In this document: one piece after another, positions 8,847 to 18,156 of the stretch
How positions within the stretch are numbered: the stretch's first letter is position 1
Layout: each line of letters begins with the position of its first letter
From: JBGSMX01 sp963790405
Lineage (GTDB): Bacteria > Actinomycetota > Coriobacteriia > Anaerosomatales > JAGXFU01
DNA: 64,000 nt
Direction of reading: 5' to 3'
Assembly: GCA_963790405.1 (NCBI GenBank)
Contig: CAWBOJ010000003.1
Location: 186,001-250,000, forward strand
The notes under the pieces: generated by a model
What the model was told of the DNA's origin: nothing
Databases searched by the model: none
The model's input: only the letters and a program-made list of their open reading frames with translations
Program-made: the position numbers and the translations under genes

Positions 8847-10622
8847 CTAGAACACCAGGTTCATCCCGATGCCCACGACGACTGCGACTGCAGCCATCAA
8901 GCCCGTGGCCTTCATCGTGTCTTTGAACCCGAGCTCGCGCAGCATCACCGCATACGTGGCGATGCACGGAAACGTGACTGCCAGCAGAACGGACGCCTTC
9001 ACGAGCTGGAGAGCCGTCAGTCCATACGGCGCCAGCATGCCGATGGCGACGTCTTTGCGCAAAAAGCCGATGGCGAGTGCAAGGGCAGTCTCCGGGGGAA
9101 GCCCGAACAGCGTCTCCATCACCGGGCCGAGCACCCTGGCGATCACGTCGAAGGCTCCGCTCATGTAGACGAGATCGATCACCAGCACGCCACCGAGCAC
9201 GATAGGTACCGCCTCGCGGAAAAATCCCCTCAGGCGCATCCGCAGCTTCTGCCACAGCGGACCCAGATGCGGACGGCGGTATGCCGGGATCTCAAGGATG
9301 ATCTCGGGCAGGAAGTCCTTGCTCGTAAGTCGCAGGAACGTGCCGAGCGCCAACCAGACCAACGCGAGTATCGCGTAGACAAGCAAGACGTATCTGCCAC
9401 CGTACTGACCCAGCAATCCGAAGATCATGGCCTGCAGCGCGGCACACGGAACACCGATCGAGATGATGGTCGCCGCGATGAAGCGCTCGCGCCGCGTGTC
9501 GAGAACGCGTGTCGCAAGAATGCCCGGCACGTTGCAGCCAAACCCCAGCAGAAGCGGTATCACGGCATACCCGTGCAACCCGAGCTTGTGCATGATCCGA
9601 TCGAGCAGCACCGCCAGTCTCGGCAGGTAGCCCACGTCTTCCAGCACGCCGAGCAGCAGGTAGAACGCGATGATGTAGGGCATTACCATGCCAAGCGGCA
9701 CGAACAGGCCGGTCGTGAGAAGACCGAACGACTGGATGAAGTCGAGCGTCTTGACACCATCGACAGTCACGTACGATCCGACGATCAAGTCGTGTATGAA
9801 CCCGCCGCCACCCAGCGCGTTTGAGACCAGCTCGATGATCGGTCTCCACAACGTCTCGAACAGCGGTTCCATCACGAATCGTATAAGGAACTCGCCGATG
9901 AACCGGATCGAGAAGAACGTCGCCACGAGCACGCCGATCGCGAACGGGATGCCCGTGCGCGGCTTCACGCTGATGTCTTCAAGCACGTCGCGAAAGCTAT
10001 GGTGCCTGTGCTCTATCGTCTGAACCGCCGAGACGATCGCGCCGATTTCCGACCATATGTCCTCGAACTGCCTCGCTACCCCGGACGTCGGATCCATGTG
10101 TTCGAGCTCATCTACCAGCTCCTTGATACCTTCGCCGGTGATGGCCGTTGTCGGCACGACAGGCACGCCCAATTCATCAGCAAGCGCATCCGCATCGATG
10201 TAGATGCCGAGGTGACGTGCCTCATCCCACAAGTTCAGCGCCACAACAACGGGCAGCCCCCGCTCGAGAAGTTGCAGCGTCACATTGAGATTGCGCTCGA
10301 GGTTCGTGGCGTCCACCACGTTGACGATCCGGCCGCCTTCTTCGAGCATCCGCACCGCCACGTCCTCGGCGGGGCAGGTGGGCTCAAGGCTGTAGGTGCC
10401 GGGCACGTCCACCACGTGAGCCTTCTCGTCGCGGAGCAACATGTTGCCCTCAAGAAACTCGACTGTCGTACCCGGGTAGTTAGAGCAATATGCGCGCACT
10501 CCGGTAAGCCGCGAGAAGATGACACTCTTGCCCACGTTCGGGTTCCCGACCAGAAGGATCCTCGGACCCGTGGCGGGTTCGATGACTGATGTGCCGCCGT
10601 GACAGGAAGGCGCTTCGCTCAT
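8847..10622 (-). CDS. feoB: ferrous iron transporter FeoB
   Basis: 591 residues: N-terminal G domain (GNPNVGKSVIFSRLTG, switch YPGTTVE, DVPGTYSL, and NLWDEA as the G4-type variant), then membrane Gate domains with the conserved GFGCNVPGI and FLRKDVAIGMLAPYGLTALQ stretches. It is shorter than the 770-residue enterobacterial protein, as in many anaerobes. It imports Fe(II) across the cytoplasmic membrane. It lies nine bases downstream of feoA and forms a feoAB operon; the region upstream is shared with the divergent riboswitch-controlled P-type ATPase, pairing iron uptake with a probable manganese pump. Confidence 0.95.
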   Translation of the reverse strand: MSEAPSCHGGTSVIEPATGPRILLVGNPNVGKSVIFSRLTGVRAYCSNYPGTTVEFLEGNMLLRDEKAHVVDVPGTYSLEPTCPAEDVAVRMLEEGGRIVNVVDATNLERNLNVTLQLLERGLPVVVALNLWDEARHLGIYIDADALADELGVPVVPTTAITGEGIKELVDELEHMDPTSGVARQFEDIWSEIGAIVSAVQTIEHRHHSFRDVLEDISVKPRTGIPFAIGVLVATFFSIRFIGEFLIRFVMEPLFETLWRPIIELVSNALGGGGFIHDLIVGSYVTVDGVKTLDFIQSFGLLTTGLFVPLGMVMPYIIAFYLLLGVLEDVGYLPRLAVLLDRIMHKLGLHGYAVIPLLLGFGCNVPGILATRVLDTRRERFIAATIISIGVPCAALQAMIFGLLGQYGGRYVLLVYAILALVWLALGTFLRLTSKDFLPEIILEIPAYRRPHLGPLWQKLRMRLRGFFREAVPIVLGGVLVIDLVYMSGAFDVIARVLGPVMETLFGLPPETALALAIGFLRKDVAIGMLAPYGLTALQLVKASVLLAVTFPCIATYAVMLRELGFKDTMKATGLMAAVAVVVGIGMNLVF

Positions 10623-10631
10623 GCGGCGATC

Positions 10632-10909
10632 CTAGGCCGAGCCACTCTGGCTAGCCTCGGCCTTCTCGACCAGCACCTTGCATGCGATACCGTGCCCGAG
10701 CGCAACCCTGCAGCCATCGACCTCGACCGTGACAGGACCTCTACCCGGAAGAGCGCCGAGCTTGGTAATCGTCTTTCCGGCTCGAAGGCCCATATTCGCC
10801 AACCGCGCCTGAAGGTGCCCGCCGCCAGCCACCTCGAGCAGCGTCGCGCTTTCACCTTCGGTGAGCGTGGCCACGCTTGGGACGCCATCGCCGTGCCCGC
10901 TTCGGACAT
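10632..10909 (-). CDS. feoA: ferrous iron transport protein FeoA
   Basis: Small SH3-like FeoA protein; the core reads VATLTEGESATLLEVAGGGH and LQARLANMGLRAGKTITKLG, then VEVDGCRVALGHGIACKVLV. It assists FeoB at the membrane. The start is uncertain. ATG 10909 has GGAG just upstream but lies in a different frame from the core, which would need a small indel near 10880-10900. In the core frame GTG at about 10874 is possible but has no good Shine-Dalgarno. Given the other indels in this window, a frameshift is the likelier explanation. Confidence 0.75.
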
Positions 10910-11112
10910 GTGCTCCATGAATGCCAGAGGAGTGCCGTCGACCTATCCGATGCATATGCACTGTCGTCCTCGTCTCATATGATGTGCTTGTAGTCTTAGT
11001 AGACGCTAAATATCCCCTGGTGTCTATGCTACTTTCGTGCCATCGCGCCGTCAACCCCTTCTCGCACGCCTTGCCCCTTGCGAGTTGCCCTGCGGGTACG
11101 GTAGGTTTCTAG

Positions 11113-11250
11113 GCGTCAAAGGGGAGTAGCACCTCGCTGCACGATTGCGAGGCGGCAGGCCGACAATCCCGGGCAACACGCCCCGGCCCTGCCATCACAG
11201 TTGTGAGCGAGACCTTTGGCGGTATTAGTCCGCCAGAGGTCTTTTGTTTT
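11113..11250 (+). promoter_or_regulatory. yybP-ykoY manganese riboswitch
   Basis: The leader carries the family's hallmark ends: CAAAGGGGAGTAGC at 11117-11130 and GTGAGCGAGACCTTTG at 11203-11218, whose CAAAGG/CCTTTG halves form P1. A GC-rich internal helix (CCTCGC with GCGAGG) follows the 5' element. The 3' strand of P1 overlaps the left arm of the terminator at 11210-11242, so P1 formation on Mn(II) binding would block termination: an ON switch. This class controls Mn exporters, including P-type ATPases (YoaB type), matching the downstream gene. Confidence 0.88.
11210..11250 (+). terminator. riboswitch expression-platform terminator
   Basis: AGACCTTTGGCGG (11210-11222) pairs, with a central AGA/TTT mismatch, to CCGCCAGAGGTCT (11230-11242), followed by TTTGTTTT up to 11250, directly against the GGAGGAG Shine-Dalgarno. 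It competes with P1 of the riboswitch. Confidence 0.82.
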
Positions 11251-11260
11251 GGAGGAGACA

Positions 11261-14026
11261 GTGGATACGATTCCGAATCCCGCCCCGCCTGGCCCCGTCA
11301 ACAAACAGAACGGCCCCGACTCGATTCCCTGGTACACTCGCGCATTCGAAGAATCCCTCGCGCATTTCTCGGTCAGCCCGACCGACGGGCTCTCCGCTGA
11401 GGAGGCGGCTCGCCGACTGGAGGAATACGGGCCCAACGAGCTTCGCGCCGAGGAAAGCGCGCCTCCCTGGCGCATGTTCGTCGCCCAGTTCAACGACTTC
11501 ATGATCTGGGTCCTGATGGCCGCCGTAGTGCTCGCCGCTCTCGAGGGCCAGGTGCCCGAGGCCATCGCGATCACTGCAATCCTCATCCTCAACGGTGTGC
11601 TCGGCTTCGTGCAGGAGTACCGCGCCGAACAGGCGCTCGAGGCGCTCAAGAGAATGTCTGCTCCCGCCGCCACGGTGTTGCGCGACGGCGCGGAGCGCGA
11701 TGTCCCGGCCGCGGAACTCGTGCCCGGCGACATCGTCATGCTCGAATCGGGCGATCGGGTCCCTGCCGATGGGCGTCTCATCGAAACCAGCGCGCTGCGC
11801 ATGGAGGAGGCCGCGCTGACAGGTGAGAGCGCACCGGTACGCAAGGATGCGGGTTCGACCTGGGAGGCCGAGTCCGCTCTCGGCGACCGAAAGAACATGG
11901 TGTTCGCCGGCACGTCTGTCGCCGTTGGCCACGGCTCGCTCGTCGTCACCGGCACCGGTCAGCGCACCGAGATGGGCAAGATCGCCGACCTGCTCGCCGA
12001 ACAGGAAGAAGAGAACACGCCGCTCCAAGACGAGCTGCAGACTGTCGGCAAGCGTATCGCCATCATCGTGCTCGCCATCGCGTTCATCGTCTTCGCCGAG
12101 GAAGTATGGAAGGCCATTGCGACCTCGGGCCTCAGTCTCTCCGCCACAATCTCGTCGCCCAACTTCGGCGACACACTCACGCTGTCGCTGTTGATCGCGA
12201 TCTCACTCGCGGTAGCCGCCATTCCTGAAGGACTTCCTGCGATCGTCACCGTCTCGCTCTCGCTCGGCGTGCGCACCATGGCCGCCCGAAATGCCATCGT
12301 CCGCAAGCTGCACGCTGTGGAGACACTCGGATCGACCTCGTTCATCTGCTCGGACAAGACCGGCACGCTGACACGCAATGCGATGACCGCGCGAAGGCTG
12401 ATGATCGGCCTGGACCTCGCGAACGTCACTCCGGACTTCCAGCTCGAGCCCGACGAACGACGACCGCACCATGAAGACCGCGAGCTACTGCTGGAGATCG
12501 CCTCGGCAAACAACGATGCCCGCTACGGTGCCGACGACGTGCTGATTGGCGATCCGACCGAGACTGCCCTTCTCGTGGCAGCACAACGACTCTCGAACGA
12601 ACACGTTCGCCTCAAACGGATAGGCGAGGTTCCCTTCGACTCCGAACGCAAGCGCATGACCACGGTGCATCACATCGAGGGAACGCGGCGCGCGTACATG
12701 AAGGGCGGCCCGGATGTCGTGCTCGATCTGTGCACGCACGCGCTGCTACAGGGAGAGACCGTCGAGATGACCGCGGAGCTTCACGGTCGGATCTCCTCGG
12801 CAAACGCCCAGCTCGCGAGCAACGGGTACCGCACGCTGGCGTTCGCCTGCCGCACGCTTGATGACGACGAGCCCGACGAGGGCGAGCAGCTCGAGCGAGA
12901 CATGACCTACGTCGGCATCATCGGCCTGGTCGACCCACCCCGTCCCGAGGTCACCGCGGCCATCGACGAGTGTCACCGCGCAGGCATCCAGGTCGCAATG
13001 GTCACCGGAGATCACGCACTGACCGCCGCAGCAATCGGCCGAGAGATCGGCCTGGCAGAGGGCCAGCGTGTCGTCACAGGCCGCGAGCTCAGCGACATGA
13101 CCGACGACGAGCTGTTCGATGTCGCCGAGCACACGCGGATCTACGCACGCGTGAACCCCGAGCACAAACTGCGTATCGTCGACGCACTCAAACGTCGCGG
13201 ACATGTGGTCGCCATGACAGGTGACGGCGTGAATGATGCACCGGCACTCAAGAAGGCCGACATCGGTATCGCCATGGGTCAGATAGGCACCGACGTAAGT
13301 CGCGAGGCTGCGGACATGGTGCTCGCCGACGACAACTTCGCGACAATCGTCCACGCCGTCGAGCAGGGTCGCGTCGTCTTCGACAATCTGCGCAAGTTCA
13401 TACTGTTCCTCCTCTCGTGCAACATGAGTGAGGTTCTGATCATCTTCATCACTGCACTTGTCGCACCCGAGCCCGCACTTCTGCCGCTACAGATCCTGTG
13501 GATCAACCTGGTGACCGACGGTCTGCCCGCACTGGCGCTCGGGGTCGATCCCGGCGATCCGCGCGTCATGGAGCGCCAACCTCGATCGGCGGACGAATCT
13601 ATCCTCACATCGCGTCGCCAGATTCAGGTGGTGTGGCAAGGCGCACTGATCACGGTTGGCGCCTTGACCCTGTTCCTGGGCGCCGGGAAGTGGCTCCCGA
13701 TCGACGGCGGCGATCACGTACAGACGATGCTGTTCACCACCATCGTGCTGACACAGCTGCTGCACTCGTTCAACTTCCGGTCGGAGACTCGCACGGTGTT
13801 TTCCCTCGAGTCGCTGAAGAACCGCTGGCTTGTGCTCGCCTTTGTCGGCTCGCTTAGCCTGCACATGTGCGTCGTCTACATCCCGACCCTACAGCGAGTC
13901 TTCAAGACTACCGTGCTCGGCCCGCACGACTGGCTTGTGATCGCCCTGGCGGCCATCGTGCCGATCATCCTCATCGATCTCACGAAGCTGATCGTTGCAC
14001 GACTGCACGCTGCAGGAAGGCTATGA
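11261..14026 (+). CDS. P-type cation ATPase, probable Mn(II)/Ca(II) exporter
   Basis: About 921 residues from GTG 11261, chosen for its GGAGGAG one spacer upstream. Cation ATPase N-terminal domain, actuator loop (TGESAPV), membrane segment M4 with PEGLPAIVT, phosphorylation site SDKTGTLT (Asp about 365), nucleotide-binding KGGPDVV, hinge TGDGVNDAPALKKADIGIAM, and a C-terminal set of four to six helices. The PEGLP M4 places it in the P2 Ca/Mn-type group. The Mn riboswitch in the leader points to Mn(II) export, as for YoaB; Ca(II) transport remains possible. The reading frame is intact. Confidence 0.92.
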   Translation: MDTIPNPAPPGPVNKQNGPDSIPWYTRAFEESLAHFSVSPTDGLSAEEAARRLEEYGPNELRAEESAPPWRMFVAQFNDFMIWVLMAAVVLAALEGQVPEAIAITAILILNGVLGFVQEYRAEQALEALKRMSAPAATVLRDGAERDVPAAELVPGDIVMLESGDRVPADGRLIETSALRMEEAALTGESAPVRKDAGSTWEAESALGDRKNMVFAGTSVAVGHGSLVVTGTGQRTEMGKIADLLAEQEEENTPLQDELQTVGKRIAIIVLAIAFIVFAEEVWKAIATSGLSLSATISSPNFGDTLTLSLLIAISLAVAAIPEGLPAIVTVSLSLGVRTMAARNAIVRKLHAVETLGSTSFICSDKTGTLTRNAMTARRLMIGLDLANVTPDFQLEPDERRPHHEDRELLLEIASANNDARYGADDVLIGDPTETALLVAAQRLSNEHVRLKRIGEVPFDSERKRMTTVHHIEGTRRAYMKGGPDVVLDLCTHALLQGETVEMTAELHGRISSANAQLASNGYRTLAFACRTLDDDEPDEGEQLERDMTYVGIIGLVDPPRPEVTAAIDECHRAGIQVAMVTGDHALTAAAIGREIGLAEGQRVVTGRELSDMTDDELFDVAEHTRIYARVNPEHKLRIVDALKRRGHVVAMTGDGVNDAPALKKADIGIAMGQIGTDVSREAADMVLADDNFATIVHAVEQGRVVFDNLRKFILFLLSCNMSEVLIIFITALVAPEPALLPLQILWINLVTDGLPALALGVDPGDPRVMERQPRSADESILTSRRQIQVVWQGALITVGALTLFLGAGKWLPIDGGDHVQTMLFTTIVLTQLLHSFNFRSETRTVFSLESLKNRWLVLAFVGSLSLHMCVVYIPTLQRVFKTTVLGPHDWLVIALAAIVPIILIDLTKLIVARLHAAGRL

Positions 14027-14154
14027 TACAGACCCCGACACGGCATTCTGTGTTGCCGTTCATCATGCAAGAGTGCCCGCTCATCCCTGATACGGGTACA
14101 CATATCACCACATACTGCCGATAATCGGCACAAGACCATCTGCCGAGGAATACG

Positions 14155-16275
14155 ATGCCCTCACGCTCACGCATACGAACCCAGTTGGCGCGGCTCCTGC
14201 CGAAGGGACTCGCCGCTCGCCTGACGCTGACCATAGTCATGACGAACCTGGTCGTACTGCTGTCAGCGCTCGTGTTCATCGCTCTCGCGGTTCGCGTGTA
14301 TGTCCCGACCCTACGCGAGTCCTACGCACAGGCTGCGCTCAGCCAGATCAGCCAAGGCCTCGACGATCAGGCTGCGGCAATCGATATCTCGCTCACACCT
14401 TTCGAGACGTCTCAGCGAATGCGCGACGCTGGTCTTAGTGCCTCGCTTCCTGACGACCTCGTGGCGACTCTGGATGCCTACGCCCGAAGAATCGGAGCGA
14501 TCGCCGTTGTCTTCACTGACAATTCCGGCAACCCTCTGTACTCATACGGTCAGCCCGAGGACGTAGCCGTCCTCCAGTCCGCCCTCCCGAACCTCCTCTC
14601 ATCTTTGGGCCCTGGGGCCTTGCGCATCGGTGGTCTTGCAGCCGTCGCAGCCTCGCGACCGATCGTGGGAACCGGAACGGGAGAGCCCGCCGGGAGCATC
14701 GCTGTTGCTCGCGAGTTCGTGCCTGCGGAGCTGCACCTCTCCGGCAGTCTCTCTCTCGGTCATCCAGAAGGCAGCACGTTGCGACCCGATGATGCACACG
14801 TAATCGAGAGCCCCCCGTTCAACGACGTCAACCTGGGTTCAACTGCGGACGGGTTCTTCGTCGAAGCCGAGGTCCCCGGAGTCGACGGCCGACCGGCGGC
14901 GACTCTCGAATACGATGCGGGCGTCGCCCTACTGCCGGAAATGGCCTCCTTCTGGACATTGGCTTTGGCCGGCCTGGCGGGGGCGCTTGTGTTCGGCACC
15001 GTTGTAGGCTTGCTCGTAGCACGGGCGATCGCACGCCCCATCGTCGATGTGGCCACGAGAATGGAGACGTACGGTGCCGATGCTCGCGAGGGGCGACACG
15101 TCGAACATGTGCCGGAAGATGCGTTGCTGCCTCTCGAGTTCAATCTGCTTCAAGAGTCCCTCTTCAGAGCGTTCACTGATTTGGCCGAGCACCAAGAGGC
15201 CCTCGCCCGGGCCACCGCAGAGGCAGAAGCCGCCAACGCCGCTCTCGACGTAGCCGTTCACGACTCGCTCGAAGGGAAAGTGGTCGTGAGTGACGGGGTC
15301 GTCACACTCGTGAATCCGGCGGCGGCAGCGCACCTCGGACTGCCGCCGATCGGCAAGGATGCTAGTGCGGTGGACCTCTTCTCTTCAGAAGAGATGGAGA
15401 CCGAGGATGGCGAGCCGATCGACCCCAATACGCTGCTCGATCGAAGCATGACGCAGCCTCAGACCTTGCGTGTACTCGCTTCCGGTCGCTCGGCTCGATG
15501 GATCGAGCTTCGCTCGGTACCGCACGATACGGGTCAGCACATGCTCCTCATCACCACTCGCGATATCACGGAGCAACGTCGCCTCGACGACCTGCGCAAC
15601 GAGATTCTCGGCCTCGTCTCTCACGATCTACGTGCACCGCTCACGGTGATGACCGGATACCTCGATCTTCTGGCTCGGCAGACCGACGACCCCACGATGA
15701 CGAAAGCCGTCACCTCGGCGCAGCGCTCGGCGTATCGGATGCAGGAGCTGCTCGAGGATCTGCTATCTGCGACACGCGCCGAGGAGATGTTCGCCCCCAC
15801 AGAGCTTGCGCGCGTTTCCCTTCGCGAGCTGGCCGAGGAGATCGTCGTCTCTTTTCAGCACACGTCCCCCCACGACCTCAAGCTAGCAGCCGAATCGGAC
15901 GGCGTCGTCATGGGCGAGGAGAAGCGCCTGCGGCAAGTGATGGTCAATCTGATCACGAACGCCATGAAGTACTCGCCGACCGATACCGCGATCGACATCA
16001 CGCTCGGATGCGACGCCCACACTGTCGTACTCGCCGTTGAAGATCGCGGCCCTGGCGTTCCAGAGACGGAGCGTGAGCGAGTGTTCGAGCGATTCGCCCG
16101 TCTCAGTCCAGAAGACGGGAGCAGGCATCCTGGCGTCGGTCTCGGCTTGTACATCGTCCGGGCGATCGTCGAAAGCCATGGCGGCAAGGTGAATGTCGAG
16201 TCTCGGGAAGAGGGTCCCGGCGCGCGGTTCGTCGTGTCGCTTCCGCTCGCCCGGCCGATCGACGATCACCGCTAG
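14155..16275 (+). CDS. membrane sensor histidine kinase with PAS domain (orphan)
   Basis: 706 residues. TM1 about 22-46, an extracytoplasmic sensor region of about 215 residues, TM2 about 265-287, HAMP, a short coiled linker, a PAS-like domain (DSLEGKVVVSDGVVTLVNPA), HisKA with SHDLRAPLTVMTGYLDLL (His about 490), and HATPase_c with NLITNAMKYS, EDRGPGVPE and GVGLGLYIV. It autophosphorylates and passes phosphate to a response regulator, but none is adjacent: upstream is the P-type ATPase, downstream the convergent ddl. Its stop shares the CTAG tetranucleotide (16272-16275) with the ddl stop. Confidence 0.92.
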   Translation: MPSRSRIRTQLARLLPKGLAARLTLTIVMTNLVVLLSALVFIALAVRVYVPTLRESYAQAALSQISQGLDDQAAAIDISLTPFETSQRMRDAGLSASLPDDLVATLDAYARRIGAIAVVFTDNSGNPLYSYGQPEDVAVLQSALPNLLSSLGPGALRIGGLAAVAASRPIVGTGTGEPAGSIAVAREFVPAELHLSGSLSLGHPEGSTLRPDDAHVIESPPFNDVNLGSTADGFFVEAEVPGVDGRPAATLEYDAGVALLPEMASFWTLALAGLAGALVFGTVVGLLVARAIARPIVDVATRMETYGADAREGRHVEHVPEDALLPLEFNLLQESLFRAFTDLAEHQEALARATAEAEAANAALDVAVHDSLEGKVVVSDGVVTLVNPAAAAHLGLPPIGKDASAVDLFSSEEMETEDGEPIDPNTLLDRSMTQPQTLRVLASGRSARWIELRSVPHDTGQHMLLITTRDITEQRRLDDLRNEILGLVSHDLRAPLTVMTGYLDLLARQTDDPTMTKAVTSAQRSAYRMQELLEDLLSATRAEEMFAPTELARVSLRELAEEIVVSFQHTSPHDLKLAAESDGVVMGEEKRLRQVMVNLITNAMKYSPTDTAIDITLGCDAHTVVLAVEDRGPGVPETERERVFERFARLSPEDGSRHPGVGLGLYIVRAIVESHGGKVNVESREEGPGARFVVSLPLARPIDDHR

Positions 16276-17204
16276 TCCTCGAGAGCCAGCCTCACGAGTC
16301 GATCGCACAGCTGGGGGAATTCGATGCCCGCAGCGCGCGCCGCATCCGGCAGCAGACTCGTCGATGTCATGCCGGGAATGGTGTTCGTCTCCAGCAGGTA
16401 GGCCTCGTTGTCAGCAGTCACGATCGTGTCCGAACGCGACATCCCCCGGCAGCCGAGAACCCGATGCGCCTCGATGGCGATCCGGGAACACTCCTCGTCG
16501 ACGGATTCGCTTACCCGTGCCGGCACGAGGTGCGTGCTCATGCCCGGCACGTACTTGGATTCGTAATCGTAGAACTCGTGCTCGGGCACGATCTCGAGAG
16601 TGGGAAGGGCAAGCAGGTCGTCATTGCCGATAACGCCGACAGTGACCTCGACGCCCTCCACAAACTTCTCGACAAGCACGACCCGGTCGTGCACGAACGC
16701 CTCGTCGACAGCAGCTGGCAGCTCCGCCGGATCATGGGAGATCGTCACGCCAATCGCCGAGCCCTCGTTCGCGGGCTTCACCACCGTCTTCGGACCGAGT
16801 TGCTCCGTCAGTTCCTCGGGCGTCCACGCCTGCCCGGCCCGAAGCACCACGTAGTCAGGTGTTGGGATGCCGGCATACGCATACACGTGTTTGGACATCA
16901 CTTTGTCCATCGCCAACGCCGAGGCAAGCACGCCTGAACCCACGTACGCAACGCCGAGGAGTTCGAGCAGTCCTTGTACGGTTCCATCCTCGCCGAGACG
17001 ACCGTGCAGACAGATGAAGACGACATCCGGAGCTTCAGCCTTGATCCGCTCGATGAAATCCTCATCGGCGGCGTCGAGAGTAACGACCTCGTGGCCCGCA
17101 CTGAGCAGAGCCTCGGCGACCTCGGCTCCGGTGTTGAGTGAGACTTCGCGCTCGGCAGAGCGTCCGCCCATGAGGACGAGGACTTTGTACGTCGCGGCCG
17201 ACAT
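16272..17204 (-). CDS. ddl: D-alanine--D-alanine ligase
   Basis: 310 residues, ATP-grasp enzyme making D-Ala-D-Ala for peptidoglycan. Start ATG 17204 follows GAGGGGGAG. Motifs: MGGRSAEREVSLNTG, CLHGRLGEDGTVQGLLELLG, GSGVLASALAMDK, VVKPANEGSAIGV, CRGMSRSD, and the metal-binding LLETNTIPGMTSTSLLP. An in-frame extension upstream to 17549 only shadows the preceding gene. It follows the acidic membrane protein gene after 20 bases, presumably as its operon partner. Confidence 0.95.
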   Translation of the reverse strand: MSAATYKVLVLMGGRSAEREVSLNTGAEVAEALLSAGHEVVTLDAADEDFIERIKAEAPDVVFICLHGRLGEDGTVQGLLELLGVAYVGSGVLASALAMDKVMSKHVYAYAGIPTPDYVVLRAGQAWTPEELTEQLGPKTVVKPANEGSAIGVTISHDPAELPAAVDEAFVHDRVVLVEKFVEGVEVTVGVIGNDDLLALPTLEIVPEHEFYDYESKYVPGMSTHLVPARVSESVDEECSRIAIEAHRVLGCRGMSRSDTIVTADNEAYLLETNTIPGMTSTSLLPDAARAAGIEFPQLCDRLVRLALED

Positions 17205-17224
17205 CGCTCCCCCTCTCGCTGCTT

Positions 17225-17935
17225 CTAGATCCAGCCGAGCCGAATCACGTCGACCAGGTTCAGCGCTGCGTACCAAGCCGCTACGCCCAGGAACGTAATC
17301 GCCGCCCCGCGAATCATGGATCGCGTGAACAGACCGCCGCGATCCTCCGGCTTGGCTTTGCGCCATGCGACGAACCACAGCAGTACGGAAAGCAGCGGGC
17401 CGAGCAGCATGAGCACAAGGCCGCCTAGCAGCAGATACGGGTATGCTTCCTGGCGAAACGCCGGGATGTCTGCCTGTGGCCCTTGCAGCAAGAAGTACGT
17501 TGCGACTGCCAGCGACACCCACAGGATCGCGTACAAAGCGAACGGCCACCGCGCCACCCTCGCGCGCGCGGGAGCCGGTGTCTCAGCTTCGTCAAGCGCG
17601 GTCTCGGGTTCGGTCTCCGGTTCGGCTTCGGCGGTCGCCGCCTCAACGGCTTGGCTGTCCGCTGCCGCCTCGGTCTCCTCGTCTTCAGCCAGCGTCTCGG
17701 CCTCGGCAGACTCCTCGGAGTCCGCGGGCGTCTCGAGCTCCTCGGGCTGCTCGGTGGCCTGCTCCTCGGGCTGCTCCTCGGCGATCGGAGGCTGGGGCTC
17801 CTCGGCCGGCGGCTCCGCATCCGACACGTCCTCGCTCAATGCAGGAACCACCTCAGGCGCCGTGTCCTCGGCGATGATTGCATGGGTCTGATCGGATTCC
17901 GAGGTCTCAGCCTCGATGATTTCATCAGGGGTCAT
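17225..17935 (-). CDS. membrane protein with long acidic N-terminal region
   Basis: 236 residues. The first 115 or so are low-complexity Glu/Ala/Pro/Thr-rich and strongly acidic, with no fold recognised. Three hydrophobic segments follow (about 125-145, PFALYAILWVSLAVATYFLL; about 162-185; about 205-225). Function unknown. Its position 20 bases ahead of ddl suggests cotranscription and perhaps an envelope role. Confidence 0.6.
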   Translation of the reverse strand: MTPDEIIEAETSESDQTHAIIAEDTAPEVVPALSEDVSDAEPPAEEPQPPIAEEQPEEQATEQPEELETPADSEESAEAETLAEDEETEAAADSQAVEAATAEAEPETEPETALDEAETPAPARARVARWPFALYAILWVSLAVATYFLLQGPQADIPAFRQEAYPYLLLGGLVLMLLGPLLSVLLWFVAWRKAKPEDRGGLFTRSMIRGAAITFLGVAAWYAALNLVDVIRLGWI

Positions 17936-18156
17936 GCTGGCAGTCTACGGTACCGGCCAGGGCAGCTCAACACGCGATAATCGAAGCGGACCGCAAGACC
18001 ACGACGAAATCGGCAACAATATGGTGCTTTTGTGCATTTCGCCTTCTGGCACACGGCGTGCACAGAGGTACGGCGTAAGATGAACGCCAAAGACGTACGG
18101 CGAGGCACCACGCCCCGCCGATATCAAGTCGCTCAATCGCACACAAGAGGTGAACC

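Noticed and set aside
10996..11009. TTAG-N6-CTAA palindrome upstream of feoA as an iron-repressor (DtxR/IdeR) box
   Set aside because: Half-sites are only four bases and the flanks do not extend the symmetry; too weak without other copies.
11116..12028. Minus-strand open frames opposite the riboswitch and P-type ATPase
   Set aside because: No recognisable protein and they overlap strong riboswitch and ATPase motifs on the other strand.
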